DNA from: Psychrobacillus faecigallinarum
Lineage (GTDB): Bacteria > Bacillota > Bacilli > Bacillales_A > Planococcaceae
Direction: 5' to 3'
Length of the DNA stretch: 55,618 nt
Assembly (NCBI RefSeq): GCF_014836595.1
Contig: NZ_JACSQO010000015.1
Location: forward strand, 1-55,618
In this document: positions 23,619-32,729 of the stretch, piece by piece
Position numbering within the stretch: position 1 is the stretch's first letter
Layout of the letters: each line of letters begins with the position of its first letter
Notes under the pieces: generated by a model
The model's input: only the letters and a program-made list of their open reading frames with translations
Told to the model about the DNA's origin: nothing
Database searches by the model: none
Translations under genes and position numbers: made by a program

Positions 23619-25076
23619 CTACCTCTCTAATTTTTTTGCGTCGTTCCAAAATTGGTCAAGCTCCTCTAAATTATATTCTTCAAAGCTTCTTCTACCTTGG
23701 TTGACACATTTTTCTATATATTCAAATCTTCTTTTAAATTTTTGATTGGCCTGCATCATAGCAAGCTCTGGAGATAGCCCATGGAAACGTGCTAAATTCA
23801 CTACAGTAAATAATAAATCTCCTAACTCATCTGTTTGAGCTTCTTTATCGTTTGACTGGAGCTCAACCTTCCACTCCTGTAATTCTTCCTCAAATTTCTC
23901 CCAAGCTTCAGAAACCTCCGGCCAATCAAAACCTACTTTGGCTGCTTTTTTTTGATAGTTAAAAGATGTTAGCAAGGAAGAATCTGTTCGCAGTCCATCC
24001 TCAAGTAGAGATTTAGTTGACTCCTTACCCTCTTGCGCTTTAATCGTCTGCCAGTTACGTAAAACGTCATCTGTATTGTTTGCTACTGCATCCCCGAAAA
24101 CATGTGGATGTCTTCGAATCATTTTTTCAGTTACAGAAGCTAAAACATCCTCTAAACTAAAGTATCCATTATCTTCCCCAATTTGGGCATGTAAAAACAC
24201 CTGTAACAAGACATCTCCTAGCTCTTCAACAATATGATCGTCGTCTTCCTCATCTATCGCCTGAAGTAGTTCATATACTTCTTCTACTGCATATTTTTTC
24301 AAGGTTGTATGAGTTTGTTCTTTATCCCAAGGACAGCCATCAGGACCTCTTAATTGGGCTACCACTTCTCTGAGGGTCTGCCATTCCTTTATACGATTTT
24401 CTTTTTCATGAATTGGTGGAACGTATAGAGTAGTGAGATTATTTAATTCCATTTCTCGGTCTAGCTCAAATAAAGGCACCTTCTTTAAAATCTCCTCCGA
24501 GGAGCCAGCTGCCGTAACAATGGTCACCTCATAATCGTCAGGATACTTCTCCATTAAAGTTAGCTTCACCTCGGAAGCACTAAACGCATCATATACTTGT
24601 CCTATTAACACATGGGCATTCATCTGAACTTCATCTCGTTTAAAGCTCGTTCCATCTAATAATTGAAATCCTTCAATAGGATCAATACGAAGAGCACCAA
24701 AGATAGGATCTAAAAAGCTCTGTCCACCTTCTATTTTAATCTTTATCTTACCTTGCTCTTCCGCTTCTATTAAAAGCTGTACGGTTTGTTCTGCCACTAG
24801 TGGATGTCCCGGAACAGCATAGACTAGTGGGAAATTTTCTGCCTGCTGTAAAAGACTTTCTACAATCTCTTTGTACACATTCTCAAATTGATCATTTTTT
24901 TCATAAATTTCATCAAAGCTAGTCCACGACACTCCCTCTTTTTGTAGCTCTTGAAGCACTGGATGCTGTTCCGTCCGAACATATAAGTGTGCTGTATTTT
25001 TTAACTTTTTGTAAATTCCTAGAGGAAGCTGGTCTATATCGCCGGCTCCAAGTCCAATTATCGTGATTTCGTTCAT
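23619..25076 (-). CDS. mazG: Tetrapyrrole-methylase-fold/MazG nucleotide pyrophosphohydrolase (YabN)
   Basis: The 485-residue protein fuses an N-terminal SAM-dependent tetrapyrrole methylase fold (ITIIGLGAGDIDQLPLGIY; VYAVPGHPLVAEQTV) with a MazG part that hydrolyses NTPs to NMP and PPi. The MazG region (about 230-485) has CPWDKEQTHTTLKKYAVEE, the metal-binding EELGDVLLQVFLHA and a second unit with DELGDLLFTVVNLARFHG. This fusion is standard for B. subtilis YabN. The start at 25076 follows GGTTGTGAGAAG. Confidence 0.93.
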   Translation of the reverse strand: MNEITIIGLGAGDIDQLPLGIYKKLKNTAHLYVRTEQHPVLQELQKEGVSWTSFDEIYEKNDQFENVYKEIVESLLQQAENFPLVYAVPGHPLVAEQTVQLLIEAEEQGKIKIKIEGGQSFLDPIFGALRIDPIEGFQLLDGTSFKRDEVQMNAHVLIGQVYDAFSASEVKLTLMEKYPDDYEVTIVTAAGSSEEILKKVPLFELDREMELNNLTTLYVPPIHEKENRIKEWQTLREVVAQLRGPDGCPWDKEQTHTTLKKYAVEEVYELLQAIDEEDDDHIVEELGDVLLQVFLHAQIGEDNGYFSLEDVLASVTEKMIRRHPHVFGDAVANNTDDVLRNWQTIKAQEGKESTKSLLEDGLRTDSSLLTSFNYQKKAAKVGFDWPEVSEAWEKFEEELQEWKVELQSNDKEAQTDELGDLLFTVVNLARFHGLSPELAMMQANQKFKRRFEYIEKCVNQGRRSFEEYNLEELDQFWNDAKKLER

Positions 25077-25088
25077 CTTCTCACAACC

Positions 25089-26699
25089 TTACTTTTCTTT
25101 ATTCAACCAAAGCTGAAGTTTGGCCATTCTTCTTCCAAAGGGAAGTAAAAACCATTCTTTCTCCCCGATAACTCTCTTCTTCGTCAATATAAATATAAAG
25201 ACACCGGCTCCCAATGATACGGCACTAATTGAAATTACTATTGCCTGCATTCTGCTTGAGAGAGTCGCTAAGAAGATATTCTCTGCCAGCTTAGTGTATG
25301 CAATCACGGCAAGAAGCATCATAAATGCCGCTAGAGAAACTCCTTTATAAAATTTTAACGTAGCAAAACGGATTCTCCAGAGATTCTTAAAGTAGAAAAG
25401 CATTAAGAAACATATAAGAGCTAAACTAATATTACCCGCTAAAGCAGCACCTAATACACCATAGCTAGGTACTAGTATGTTGTTTAATATCCATTTACCG
25501 CACACACCAAGCAATAAGATAATAGTTGGAATTCTAGTTTTACCGCCACCCTGAAGCATAGCCATTAGCGTTAAGATTAAAGACATCCAAATAATCTGAA
25601 ATGAAAATACCATTAGAGTAATAGATTCTGCACGCGTTTTAAACAGCATCTCATTCAAATAAGGCAGTACTGCGATAAGTCCTAACGCTGCAGCGACTCC
25701 AAATGTAAATGCTACTCTAAATGTCAGCTGCATAAAAGGTAGGGCTGTTCTTCCTTTTTCTTTATTTAAACGATGAGCAACAAGAGGTACAATGGCAAGT
25801 GAAAGAGTGGAAGCAATGACAATCCCTAGCTGTACTAATGGTTGGCCCCTATCATACACACCCTTTTTTTCCATCGCTTCCTGTCTTGCCATTCCATTAT
25901 CTACTAGTATTTGAAATACCGTAAAGGAATCCACCAATTGAAGGAGTAGGAACAGCAATGCACTAATACTTGCACTTACACTTAGCATCGTCAATTCCTT
26001 TACAATTGGCCAAATAGGCACCAATAATTTGTTTTCTTTAGTATGTGTTTTTCTTGTTATTTTCCAATAGATTATCCCTAAAAAGAATACCCCACCTAAT
26101 TCTCCTGCAACTGCACCATACATAGCCATACTTCCTGCTTTGTATAGATCCATGCTGTTTAAGAGGACCACCCAAGTTCCAAATAAGATAACAGAAACTC
26201 GAATTGCCTGCTCGACTACTTGAGCATACGCAACGTATCCCATTCGCCCGTCAGCTTGAAATTCTCCTTTTAAGACAGCAAGCATTGGCATAAGCAGAAT
26301 AACATATGAACCTACTTTTAAAAGCTGAGCTAGTTGGATATCTCCCATAAAATTAGCCAATAAATTGGCACCAAAAAATAATAAGCAAAAGAATACCACC
26401 GAAATAATTGCTATATAGTAAAAAGCAATCCTTCTTATTTGGGGAATTGCAAAGGATTTACCAGAAGCTCGATAGTCTGACATAATTTTAGATAGGGCTA
26501 CAGCAAAGCCAAAAGATGTCCAAGTGGTAATAATCGCAATGAAAGGGTAAACCTGTTGATATATATAAAAGCCTTCATCCCCAACTAGATTTTGAAAGGG
26601 TACCCGATAAATAGCACTTAACAGTTTCACGATAATAGCCGCGACTGTTAGCATGGCAGCACCCTTCATATAAGTTTTCATATTCCATTCGTTGCTCAT
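25089..26699 (-). CDS. yabM: Polysaccharide/lipid flippase family protein YabM (SpoVB-like)
   Basis: This 536-residue integral membrane protein has about 14 hydrophobic segments and belongs to the MVF/PST flippase superfamily, close to SpoVB. Near the N-terminus it reads YMKGAAMLTVAAIIVKLLSA followed by YRVPFQNLVGDEGFYIY, a family signature. Relatives flip lipid-linked cell-wall precursors, but YabM itself has no settled substrate. I choose the ATG at 26699, behind AGAAGGATTACAG, over one 18 bases upstream. It is 12 bases before mazG and in the B. subtilis order spoVT-yabM-yabN-yabO. Confidence 0.9.
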   Translation of the reverse strand: MSNEWNMKTYMKGAAMLTVAAIIVKLLSAIYRVPFQNLVGDEGFYIYQQVYPFIAIITTWTSFGFAVALSKIMSDYRASGKSFAIPQIRRIAFYYIAIISVVFFCLLFFGANLLANFMGDIQLAQLLKVGSYVILLMPMLAVLKGEFQADGRMGYVAYAQVVEQAIRVSVILFGTWVVLLNSMDLYKAGSMAMYGAVAGELGGVFFLGIIYWKITRKTHTKENKLLVPIWPIVKELTMLSVSASISALLFLLLQLVDSFTVFQILVDNGMARQEAMEKKGVYDRGQPLVQLGIVIASTLSLAIVPLVAHRLNKEKGRTALPFMQLTFRVAFTFGVAAALGLIAVLPYLNEMLFKTRAESITLMVFSFQIIWMSLILTLMAMLQGGGKTRIPTIILLLGVCGKWILNNILVPSYGVLGAALAGNISLALICFLMLFYFKNLWRIRFATLKFYKGVSLAAFMMLLAVIAYTKLAENIFLATLSSRMQAIVISISAVSLGAGVFIFILTKKRVIGEKEWFLLPFGRRMAKLQLWLNKEK

Positions 26700-26752
26700 C
26701 TGTAATCCTTCTTCCATCCAGCAATAGCACTATTATACATGAATATAAAGAA

Positions 26753-26778
26753 ACCTTCCTCTTGTATAAGAGGAAGGT
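26753..26778 (-). terminator. Hairpin after spoVT
   Basis: A perfect stem, ACCTTCCTCTT with AAGAGGAAGGT around GTAT, begins just after the spoVT stop codon; on the minus strand it is followed by TTCTTTATATT. The T-run is interrupted, so read-through into yabM is possible. Confidence 0.72.
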
Positions 26779-26782
26779 CGGT

Positions 26783-27319
26783 TTAATTTTCCATTTGTTT
26801 TGCTAAGAAATTAGCTGCAGTTTCAATAGCCTTCATTTCTGCTTCTCCAATAAAGTGCACTTTAGAGAAAAGGAATATAGCACCTATTGGATCCCCAGAT
26901 GCGATAATTGGAGCGATGCAGTAAGACTTAACTGTTTCTACCACTCCTGGAACCCATTCCACAGAATTTTCATGTTTTTCAATAACCATCGTTCTATTGT
27001 TGACGACGTCTTCCACATCTGGACTCAATCTTCGTTTTAAATAATCCTTTTTAGATAACCCGGCTGCCGCGATCATTTCATCACGGTCACTTATAAGCAC
27101 TGGTGTGCCCAATGTTTCATATAGTGTTTCTGCGTATTCTTTTGCAAAGTCACCAAGCTCACTAATTGGAGAATATTTTTTTAAGATGATTTCCCCTTCA
27201 CGGTCAGTGAAGATTTCTAATGGATCTCCCTCTCTGATACGAAGGGTTCTACGAATTTCTTTTGGTATTACAACTCTACCTAAATCATCGATACGACGTA
27301 CTATGCCAGTTGCTTTCAT
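26783..27319 (-). CDS. spoVT: Stage V sporulation protein T
   Basis: SpoVT is a forespore transcription factor that tunes sigma-G-dependent genes. The 178-residue protein has an AbrB-like swapped-hairpin DNA-binding domain (MKATGIVRRIDDLGRVVIPK and EIRRTLRIREGDPLEIF, residues 1-50) and a C-terminal GAF-like domain. Length is the same as in B. subtilis. The start at 27319 follows AGAGAGGC. A consensus sigma-G promoter lies upstream, and its GAF ligand is unknown. Confidence 0.97.
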   Translation of the reverse strand: MKATGIVRRIDDLGRVVIPKEIRRTLRIREGDPLEIFTDREGEIILKKYSPISELGDFAKEYAETLYETLGTPVLISDRDEMIAAAGLSKKDYLKRRLSPDVEDVVNNRTMVIEKHENSVEWVPGVVETVKSYCIAPIIASGDPIGAIFLFSKVHFIGEAEMKAIETAANFLAKQMEN

Positions 27320-27371
27320 GTAATGTGTGCCTCTCTTTCGACAGAATGGAAATTAAAGTTCATTTCTGCCA

Positions 27372-27402
27372 TAGTATGGCTCACATCTCCTAATAATATG
27401 CA
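27372..27402 (-). promoter_or_regulatory. Sigma-G promoter of spoVT
   Basis: On the minus strand TGCATA (27402-27397), an 18-base spacer and CATACTA (27378-27372), a full match to the sigma-G consensus (TGMATA, 17-18 bases, CATACTA). It sits in the short gap after mfd. Confidence 0.85.
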
Positions 27403-27407
27403 ATACG

Positions 27408-30400
27408 TTAATTTACTTCTAATATCTTTTTTGATTTAGGCAATAAACTCATGATATCTTCTAAAACATCAAACGCATTATACTTCCCAGTTTTACGTTC
27501 ATCGATCGTTAAAACTAGATTTGTCTTGTCTACATTAAAGCCTATGGCACGACCATATTTCATCGATTCCTCCAGAAGCTTCGCTCCATCAATAGTCTTG
27601 GTACCCTCTGCACTTAAACGGATAGTAGTAACTTTATCGGATTCTTTGATAGATTCTACACCGGCCTCTTTGCCCCAAACCTTCATCCTAGCAATACGGA
27701 GCAATCTTTCAGCTTCTAAAGGAATATCTCCAAAACGATCCTGTAGTTCATCTACTAAATCGAGGTACTCTTCTTCTTTTTCCATTGCTTTAACACGCTT
27801 ATACATTTGAATTTTTTGATATCCGTCAGGAATATATTCATCTGAAATGTAAGCATCTGTTCCTAATACTATTTCGATTTCCTGTAATTCTTCCTTTTTA
27901 ATACCGGTTTGTTTTTCTTGGATAGCGTCTTCTAGCATTTGCGTATATAGATCAAAACCTACTGAATCGATAAACCCATGCTGTTGGGAGCCAAGTAGAT
28001 TTCCAGCTCCACGAATCGATAAATCTCGCATTGCTATCTTGAACCCGGAACCTAGCTCTGTGAATTCCTTCACTGCCTGTAGTCTTTTTTCCGCTACGTC
28101 AGTCAATACTTTATCTCTTTGATACATTAAATAGGCATAGGCAACACGGTTGGAACGACCCACTCGACCACGTAATTGGTACAGCTGGGATAGCCCCATC
28201 TTATCAGCATCATGAATAATTAATGTATTAACGTTCGGTATATCAATCCCAGTTTCTATAATAGTCGTCGTAACAAGCACATCATATTCACCCTCTAAGA
28301 AACTGATAATTACGGATTCCAACTCTGTTTCAGACATCTGCCCATGTGCGTATCCAACTCTAGCAGTTGGAACAAGCATTTGAATCTCATCCACTTTGCG
28401 TGTAATGTCTTCTACTCGATTGTAGAGGAAAAATGCCTGTCCTCCCCTTGCTAGCTCTCTTTCAATTGCCTCTCTTACTAACGCACCGTTATATTCCATT
28501 ACATAGGTTTGTACTGGAAAACGGTTTTTAGGAGGAGTTTCGATGACGGACAAATCACGTACGCCTATCATCGACATATGAAGTGTACGAGGAATTGGCG
28601 TAGCTGTTAGTGTAATAACATCTACGTTGGTTTTTAGCTGTTTAATCTTCTCTTTATGCTTCACCCCAAAACGCTGCTCCTCATCGACGACTAATAGTCC
28701 AAGATCTTGATACTCCACGTCTTTTGACAAGATTCTGTGCGTACCCACAGCAATGTCTATAAGGCCCTTTTTCAAACCATTAATAGTTTCCGCCTGTTGC
28801 TTTTTAGTTCTAAAGCGACTTAACAGACCTACTTGAATCGGAAAATCTTGAAAACGCTCCATCATCGTTTCGTAATGTTGCTGTGCAAGTATGGTCGTAG
28901 GACATAGGAATGCTACTTGTTTACCTTCCATGACTGCTTTAAACGCAGCACGAATAGCAACTTCTGTCTTACCATAACCCACATCCCCGCATACTAAGCG
29001 ATCCATCGGCCTCGGTCTTTCCATATCTCTTTTAACTTCTTCTATTGTACGAAGCTGGTCTTCTGTTTCCTCGTATGGGAATGCTGCCTCAAAGGTATGT
29101 TGCATTTCCCCATCTGGTTCGAATGCATATCCCACCTCGGCCTCTCGTTTTGCATAGAGCTTGATAAGCTCATCTGCAATATCCTGCACTGCTGCAGATA
29201 CTTTAGATTTTGTTTTCTTCCAGTCTGCTCCACCTAGTTTATGAAGCTTTGGATCCTTTTCTCCGGAAGCAACATATTTTTGTATTAAGTCAATTTGATC
29301 TACAGGGACAAATAACTTATCTTCTCCACGGTAGCGGATATGCAAATAGTCTTTATGGATTCCGTTTACAAGTAATGTTTCTATTCCTATATACTTCCCT
29401 ATCCCATGATGGATATGTACAACGTTGTCTCCAGGTTTTATCTCTGAGTAGCTTTTAATACGTTCTGCGTTTGTTACTTTTTGTGTTCTCGCTTTTTTCT
29501 TATGCTTTTGTTTAAACAATTCAGAATCTGTAATGACCGCAATTCTTTGCAGAGGCAATTCGAAGCCAGCCTCTAAATCACCCTCAACGATAAAAATACC
29601 AGGTTTGTCAAAGTCCTTTGCAGTTGGTCCAATCTTAGATACTATTTCATAGTCTTCTAGTACAGTATGAACTTTTTGTACACGGTCTTTACCGTCTGCC
29701 AAAATGACTACTCTAAATTTACCTTGGGCAAACCTCTCCGTTTCGTTCTTCAACAAATGCATTTGTCCATGGAAATTTTGCATTGGCTTACAAGATACAT
29801 TCATCGCTTTCTTAATAACTACCCCAGAGAACGTGCGCGAGAATAAGGATAGATATACTTTATAGTTGGGAAGCTTTTGGATAATCTCTTTTAAGTTATA
29901 CGATGGTTTTACATCGTGGACCGTTTTTCCTTCTTCGAGCAATGAAAGATACCAATCATTCTCTTCCTTTTCTAACGTTTCCGTTACTTCTTGAATACGT
30001 CCGAGCTCGTCAAATAAAATAATTCCACTCGGATCAAAATAATCTCCTAAGAAACTATCTTCTTCTATTAACGAAATATACTTCATGAATTCTTTCGGTT
30101 GTTCGCCTTGTTTTAATAACTCTATATCCTGTTGAATGTTTTGATAAAACTTCTCCTTCATGTCAGGAAGCTTTACCTTTTTCAGGCTCTCCGCTAATGC
30201 GTCCTCTAGCTTTTGAGCAAGCAATACCTTTTTCCCCTTAGTCAGTACGTATTCAGTAGCTGGTAGTATACGAATATCCTTTAACTTCTTTAAGGAACGC
30301 TGATCTTCCGCAGAGAAGGTACGGATTGAATCAATCTCAGTATCAAACAATTCAATACGAATTGGATTCTCTAAATACAAGGGATAAATATCAATTATGC

Positions 30401-30935
30401 CGCCACGAAGCGCAAACTCCCCAGGTGCGGTAACCATCGGCTGACGGACATAACCCATATCCACTAGATTTTGCAGGAAGGTGTCTAATATAAGGTCCTC
30501 TCCCTCTACAAGGACGATGGAGCTATTCTTCCAATCACCTACATTTCCCATACGCTTTTTCAAGCCAGACACCGGGACAATGTAGACTCCTCGTTTAACA
30601 TTGAGCATATGGTCTAGTGCTTCTAACCGTTGCGCACGTAACTCGGGGCTTGCAATGGATATATCTGCAGCTATCAATTCATCTGCAGGATACAATCTCA
30701 CCAATTCTTCTCCTAGGAGCTTAACTAAATCCTCAGTAAGCTTCTGCGCATGTAGCAGGTTTGGTGTGACAATAAGGATTGGTTTTTCTAATGCTTTATG
30801 CAGCATTTTAGTAAAGACAGCCCTGGCACTCCCTGAGAGGCCCGTTACTAAAGTTTGATCAGTACCACTCTCTAAATCTTTCACTAGCTTTTGCATTTGT
30901 GTATCTTCGATCAATAAATTACTTAGCAGTTCCAT
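27408..30935 (-). CDS. mfd: Transcription-repair coupling factor Mfd
   Basis: Mfd removes stalled RNA polymerase from DNA lesions and recruits UvrA. The 1175-residue protein has the UvrB-like N-terminal region (TGLSGSARAVF; MVTAPGEFALRGGIIDIYPL), a CarD-like polymerase-interaction domain (GDNVVHIHHGIGKYIGIE, about 500-560), a RecG-like motor with CGDVGYGKTEVAIRAAF near 650 and VVDEEQRFGVKHKE near 750, QLRGRVGRSNRVAYAYL, and the C-terminal TRCF domain. I choose the ATG at 30935; a GTG six bases upstream overlaps the ribosome site. The B. subtilis length is almost identical. Confidence 0.97.
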   Translation of the reverse strand: MELLSNLLIEDTQMQKLVKDLESGTDQTLVTGLSGSARAVFTKMLHKALEKPILIVTPNLLHAQKLTEDLVKLLGEELVRLYPADELIAADISIASPELRAQRLEALDHMLNVKRGVYIVPVSGLKKRMGNVGDWKNSSIVLVEGEDLILDTFLQNLVDMGYVRQPMVTAPGEFALRGGIIDIYPLYLENPIRIELFDTEIDSIRTFSAEDQRSLKKLKDIRILPATEYVLTKGKKVLLAQKLEDALAESLKKVKLPDMKEKFYQNIQQDIELLKQGEQPKEFMKYISLIEEDSFLGDYFDPSGIILFDELGRIQEVTETLEKEENDWYLSLLEEGKTVHDVKPSYNLKEIIQKLPNYKVYLSLFSRTFSGVVIKKAMNVSCKPMQNFHGQMHLLKNETERFAQGKFRVVILADGKDRVQKVHTVLEDYEIVSKIGPTAKDFDKPGIFIVEGDLEAGFELPLQRIAVITDSELFKQKHKKKARTQKVTNAERIKSYSEIKPGDNVVHIHHGIGKYIGIETLLVNGIHKDYLHIRYRGEDKLFVPVDQIDLIQKYVASGEKDPKLHKLGGADWKKTKSKVSAAVQDIADELIKLYAKREAEVGYAFEPDGEMQHTFEAAFPYEETEDQLRTIEEVKRDMERPRPMDRLVCGDVGYGKTEVAIRAAFKAVMEGKQVAFLCPTTILAQQHYETMMERFQDFPIQVGLLSRFRTKKQQAETINGLKKGLIDIAVGTHRILSKDVEYQDLGLLVVDEEQRFGVKHKEKIKQLKTNVDVITLTATPIPRTLHMSMIGVRDLSVIETPPKNRFPVQTYVMEYNGALVREAIERELARGGQAFFLYNRVEDITRKVDEIQMLVPTARVGYAHGQMSETELESVIISFLEGEYDVLVTTTIIETGIDIPNVNTLIIHDADKMGLSQLYQLRGRVGRSNRVAYAYLMYQRDKVLTDVAEKRLQAVKEFTELGSGFKIAMRDLSIRGAGNLLGSQQHGFIDSVGFDLYTQMLEDAIQEKQTGIKKEELQEIEIVLGTDAYISDEYIPDGYQKIQMYKRVKAMEKEEEYLDLVDELQDRFGDIPLEAERLLRIARMKVWGKEAGVESIKESDKVTTIRLSAEGTKTIDGAKLLEESMKYGRAIGFNVDKTNLVLTIDERKTGKYNAFDVLEDIMSLLPKSKKILEVN

Positions 30936-31028
30936 TTCCACCCACCCTTATCTAATAAACAAATAAAACGATTTATTTGGAACAGCAAAAACAGAAAAAG
31001 GCTTTGTGCACAAAATGTGCCAAAGCAT

Positions 31029-31259
31029 TTACTGTATCCATTTTTTTAATGCGTAGTAACTCGGAAATTTCTGCAAAGAGGTTTGGCACTCTTCGCAAAT
31101 ACACTGGATTGTATAATCTCCCTCAGCTCCCGTTTGAATATATATATGTTGTTCTTCTGGCTCAATATTATTTTTTTGTAGAAAAGCCTCGTCTATGGAA
31201 TCCAATGGTAGCTGGCCTACTTCTGTTTCACAATGGCGACATCTATAACGAATCGGCAT
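31029..31259 (-). CDS. fin: Anti-sigma-F factor Fin
   Basis: Fin (YabK) is made in the forespore and inhibits sigma-F, helping the switch to sigma-G. The 76-residue protein has the zinc-ribbon-like cysteine pairs CRHC (residues 7-10) and CEEC near residue 53, as in B. subtilis Fin, which is also 76 residues long. I take the ATG at 31259, nine bases behind AGGGGG; the ATG seven bases nearer to that site would leave only three. A sigma-F-type promoter precedes it. It lies between pth and mfd, its usual place. Confidence 0.9.
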   Translation of the reverse strand: MPIRYRCRHCETEVGQLPLDSIDEAFLQKNNIEPEEQHIYIQTGAEGDYTIQCICEECQTSLQKFPSYYALKKWIQ

Positions 31260-31282
31260 AGCCATTAACCCCCTTTTTAGGA

Positions 31283-31312
31283 AGTATAGGCTTTTACTTC
31301 TTGTTTTATGCA
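31283..31312 (-). promoter_or_regulatory. Sigma-F promoter of fin
   Basis: On the minus strand GCATA (31312-31308) fits the sigma-F -35 (GYWTA); exactly 15 bases downstream GCCTATACTT (31292-31283) fits the -10 at most positions. The -35 overlaps the pth stop codon. Confidence 0.7.
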
Positions 31313-31869
31313 CCGTTAAAAATATTCATGACTTCTAAGAAGCTCTTATTAAACCATTGTTCACATGCATCTGCACTCTTTTGAGTAGCTATTTCTATTT
31401 CAATTTTTTCTTCCTTCGTAAAATCTGAGAGGACATAGTCTGGAACCTTCATGCCGTTTTTGGGTCGGTCTATCCCTATGCGAATACGATTGAATTCCTG
31501 CGTACCCAGATGTTGAATGATTGACTTTATCCCGTTATGCCCTCCAGCGCTTCCCTTTTGTCTTAGTCTTAGTTTTCCTACTTGAAGATCCAAGTCATCG
31601 TAAATTACAACTAATTCTTCATCCTCTACCCCAAAATAATCCATCAGGGGAACAATACATTCTCCCGATAGATTCATGTAAGTTAATGGCTTTAAAAGCA
31701 TCACTTTCTCAGTTCCAATATGTCCTGTCCCATACATACCATTAAACTTCGATTGGTTAAGTGGGATACTCAACCTTTTTGAAAGCTCATCTATTACTTG
31801 AAAACCAATATTATGTCTCGTAGCTTCATACTGCTTGCCTGGATTTCCAAGGCCAACGATCATTTTCAT
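31306..31869 (-). CDS. pth: Peptidyl-tRNA hydrolase
   Basis: Pth (SpoVC) frees tRNA from prematurely released peptidyl-tRNA. The 187-residue protein starts MKMIVGLGNPGKQYEATRHN with the catalytic His in TRHNIG, has LKPLTYMNLSGECI and the catalytic Asp region VIYDDLDLQVGKLRLR, and SAGGHNGIKSI. Length is standard. A second in-frame ATG two codons later is possible. The gene follows ctc, as in B. subtilis. Confidence 0.97.
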   Translation of the reverse strand: MKMIVGLGNPGKQYEATRHNIGFQVIDELSKRLSIPLNQSKFNGMYGTGHIGTEKVMLLKPLTYMNLSGECIVPLMDYFGVEDEELVVIYDDLDLQVGKLRLRQKGSAGGHNGIKSIIQHLGTQEFNRIRIGIDRPKNGMKVPDYVLSDFTKEEKIEIEIATQKSADACEQWFNKSFLEVMNIFNGA

Positions 31870-32004
31870 TACATTCCATTCCTTTAACTCTTATTTCTTT
31901 TATTCTAACATAACAGTGGATATAAACATCTATAAAGCGAGTGGAATGTCTTGGTGTGTATACACGGCATGAAATCGGGAAAGTCCAAACTTCTTACTTA
32001 CCTG

Positions 32005-32034
32005 AAAAAAAGAGATTGTCTATGACAATCTCTT
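32005..32034 (-). terminator. ctc terminator
   Basis: On the minus strand AGAGATTGTC and GACAATCTCT form a perfect ten-pair stem with loop ATA, followed by seven Ts, four bases after the ctc stop codon. Confidence 0.93.
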
Positions 32035-32038
32035 CTAC

Positions 32039-32641
32039 CTATTCCTCTGATGGTGCTTCTTCTGTGTCTTCAGCTTCTGTTTCTGTTTCAGGCTCTGTTT
32101 CTACTCTTGGTGCAGATACTGTTACTAAAGTGAAATCATCATCTTCTACTATAGTATAATTTACCTTTTCCCTAACATCTCCGACTGTTATAGTATCACC
32201 AATAGCAGTTTCTGTAACATCTACTTCAATGGAATCTGGGATATCAGAAGGTTTTACTAATACAGTTACTTCTCTATTTGGTTGTTGCAGTAACCCACCC
32301 TCTGAAACACCAATAGAAGTTCCAGTAGTATTGACCGTTACACTTACTTCTAACTCTTCCTTCATATTAATCGCAAGGAAATCGGCATGAATCATTTGTC
32401 CCTTTAGGATGTTCATTTGATAATCATTCAATACTACATTAACAGAACTGCCTTCCACATCTAGCTTCATTACACCATTTCTTCCAACCTCACGTAGTGT
32501 TTTTGTTAAATCCTTTTCATCCACCGCAATTGGTTGGGAATCGACCTTAAAACCATAAACTACTGCTGGTATGTAACCACTGTTTCTTAGTTTGGAATTT
32601 TCTTTTTGTGATCTTTTTTGTGCCTTTATAATAGTAGCCAT
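32039..32641 (-). CDS. ctc: 50S ribosomal protein L25/general stress protein Ctc
   Basis: Ctc is an L25/TL5-family ribosomal protein that binds 5S rRNA and is induced by stress in B. subtilis. The 200-residue protein has the L25 domain (residues 1-90) and the TL5 C-terminal domain (VSEGGLLQQPNREVTVLVKP), with an acidic tail ending EDTEEAPSEE. I choose the ATG at 32641 from alignment with MATL starts; a TTG six bases upstream is better spaced from GGGAGG and cannot be excluded. A sigma-B promoter precedes it. Confidence 0.94.
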   Translation of the reverse strand: MATIIKAQKRSQKENSKLRNSGYIPAVVYGFKVDSQPIAVDEKDLTKTLREVGRNGVMKLDVEGSSVNVVLNDYQMNILKGQMIHADFLAINMKEELEVSVTVNTTGTSIGVSEGGLLQQPNREVTVLVKPSDIPDSIEVDVTETAIGDTITVGDVREKVNYTIVEDDDFTLVTVSAPRVETEPETETEAEDTEEAPSEE

Positions 32642-32682
32642 AATCAAATCATCCTCCCGAAGTATAAGTAACTATAAATAAG

Positions 32683-32708
32683 ATACCCTTCGGAAGGATG
32701 ATTCAAAC
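32683..32708 (-). promoter_or_regulatory. Sigma-B promoter of ctc
   Basis: On the minus strand GTTTGA (32708-32703), a 14-base spacer and GGGTAT (32688-32683), very close to the sigma-B consensus. ctc is the classic sigma-B-dependent gene of B. subtilis, with the same promoter layout between prs and ctc. Confidence 0.85.
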
Positions 32709-32729
32709 ATATATTAAGTTAAATAAGCA

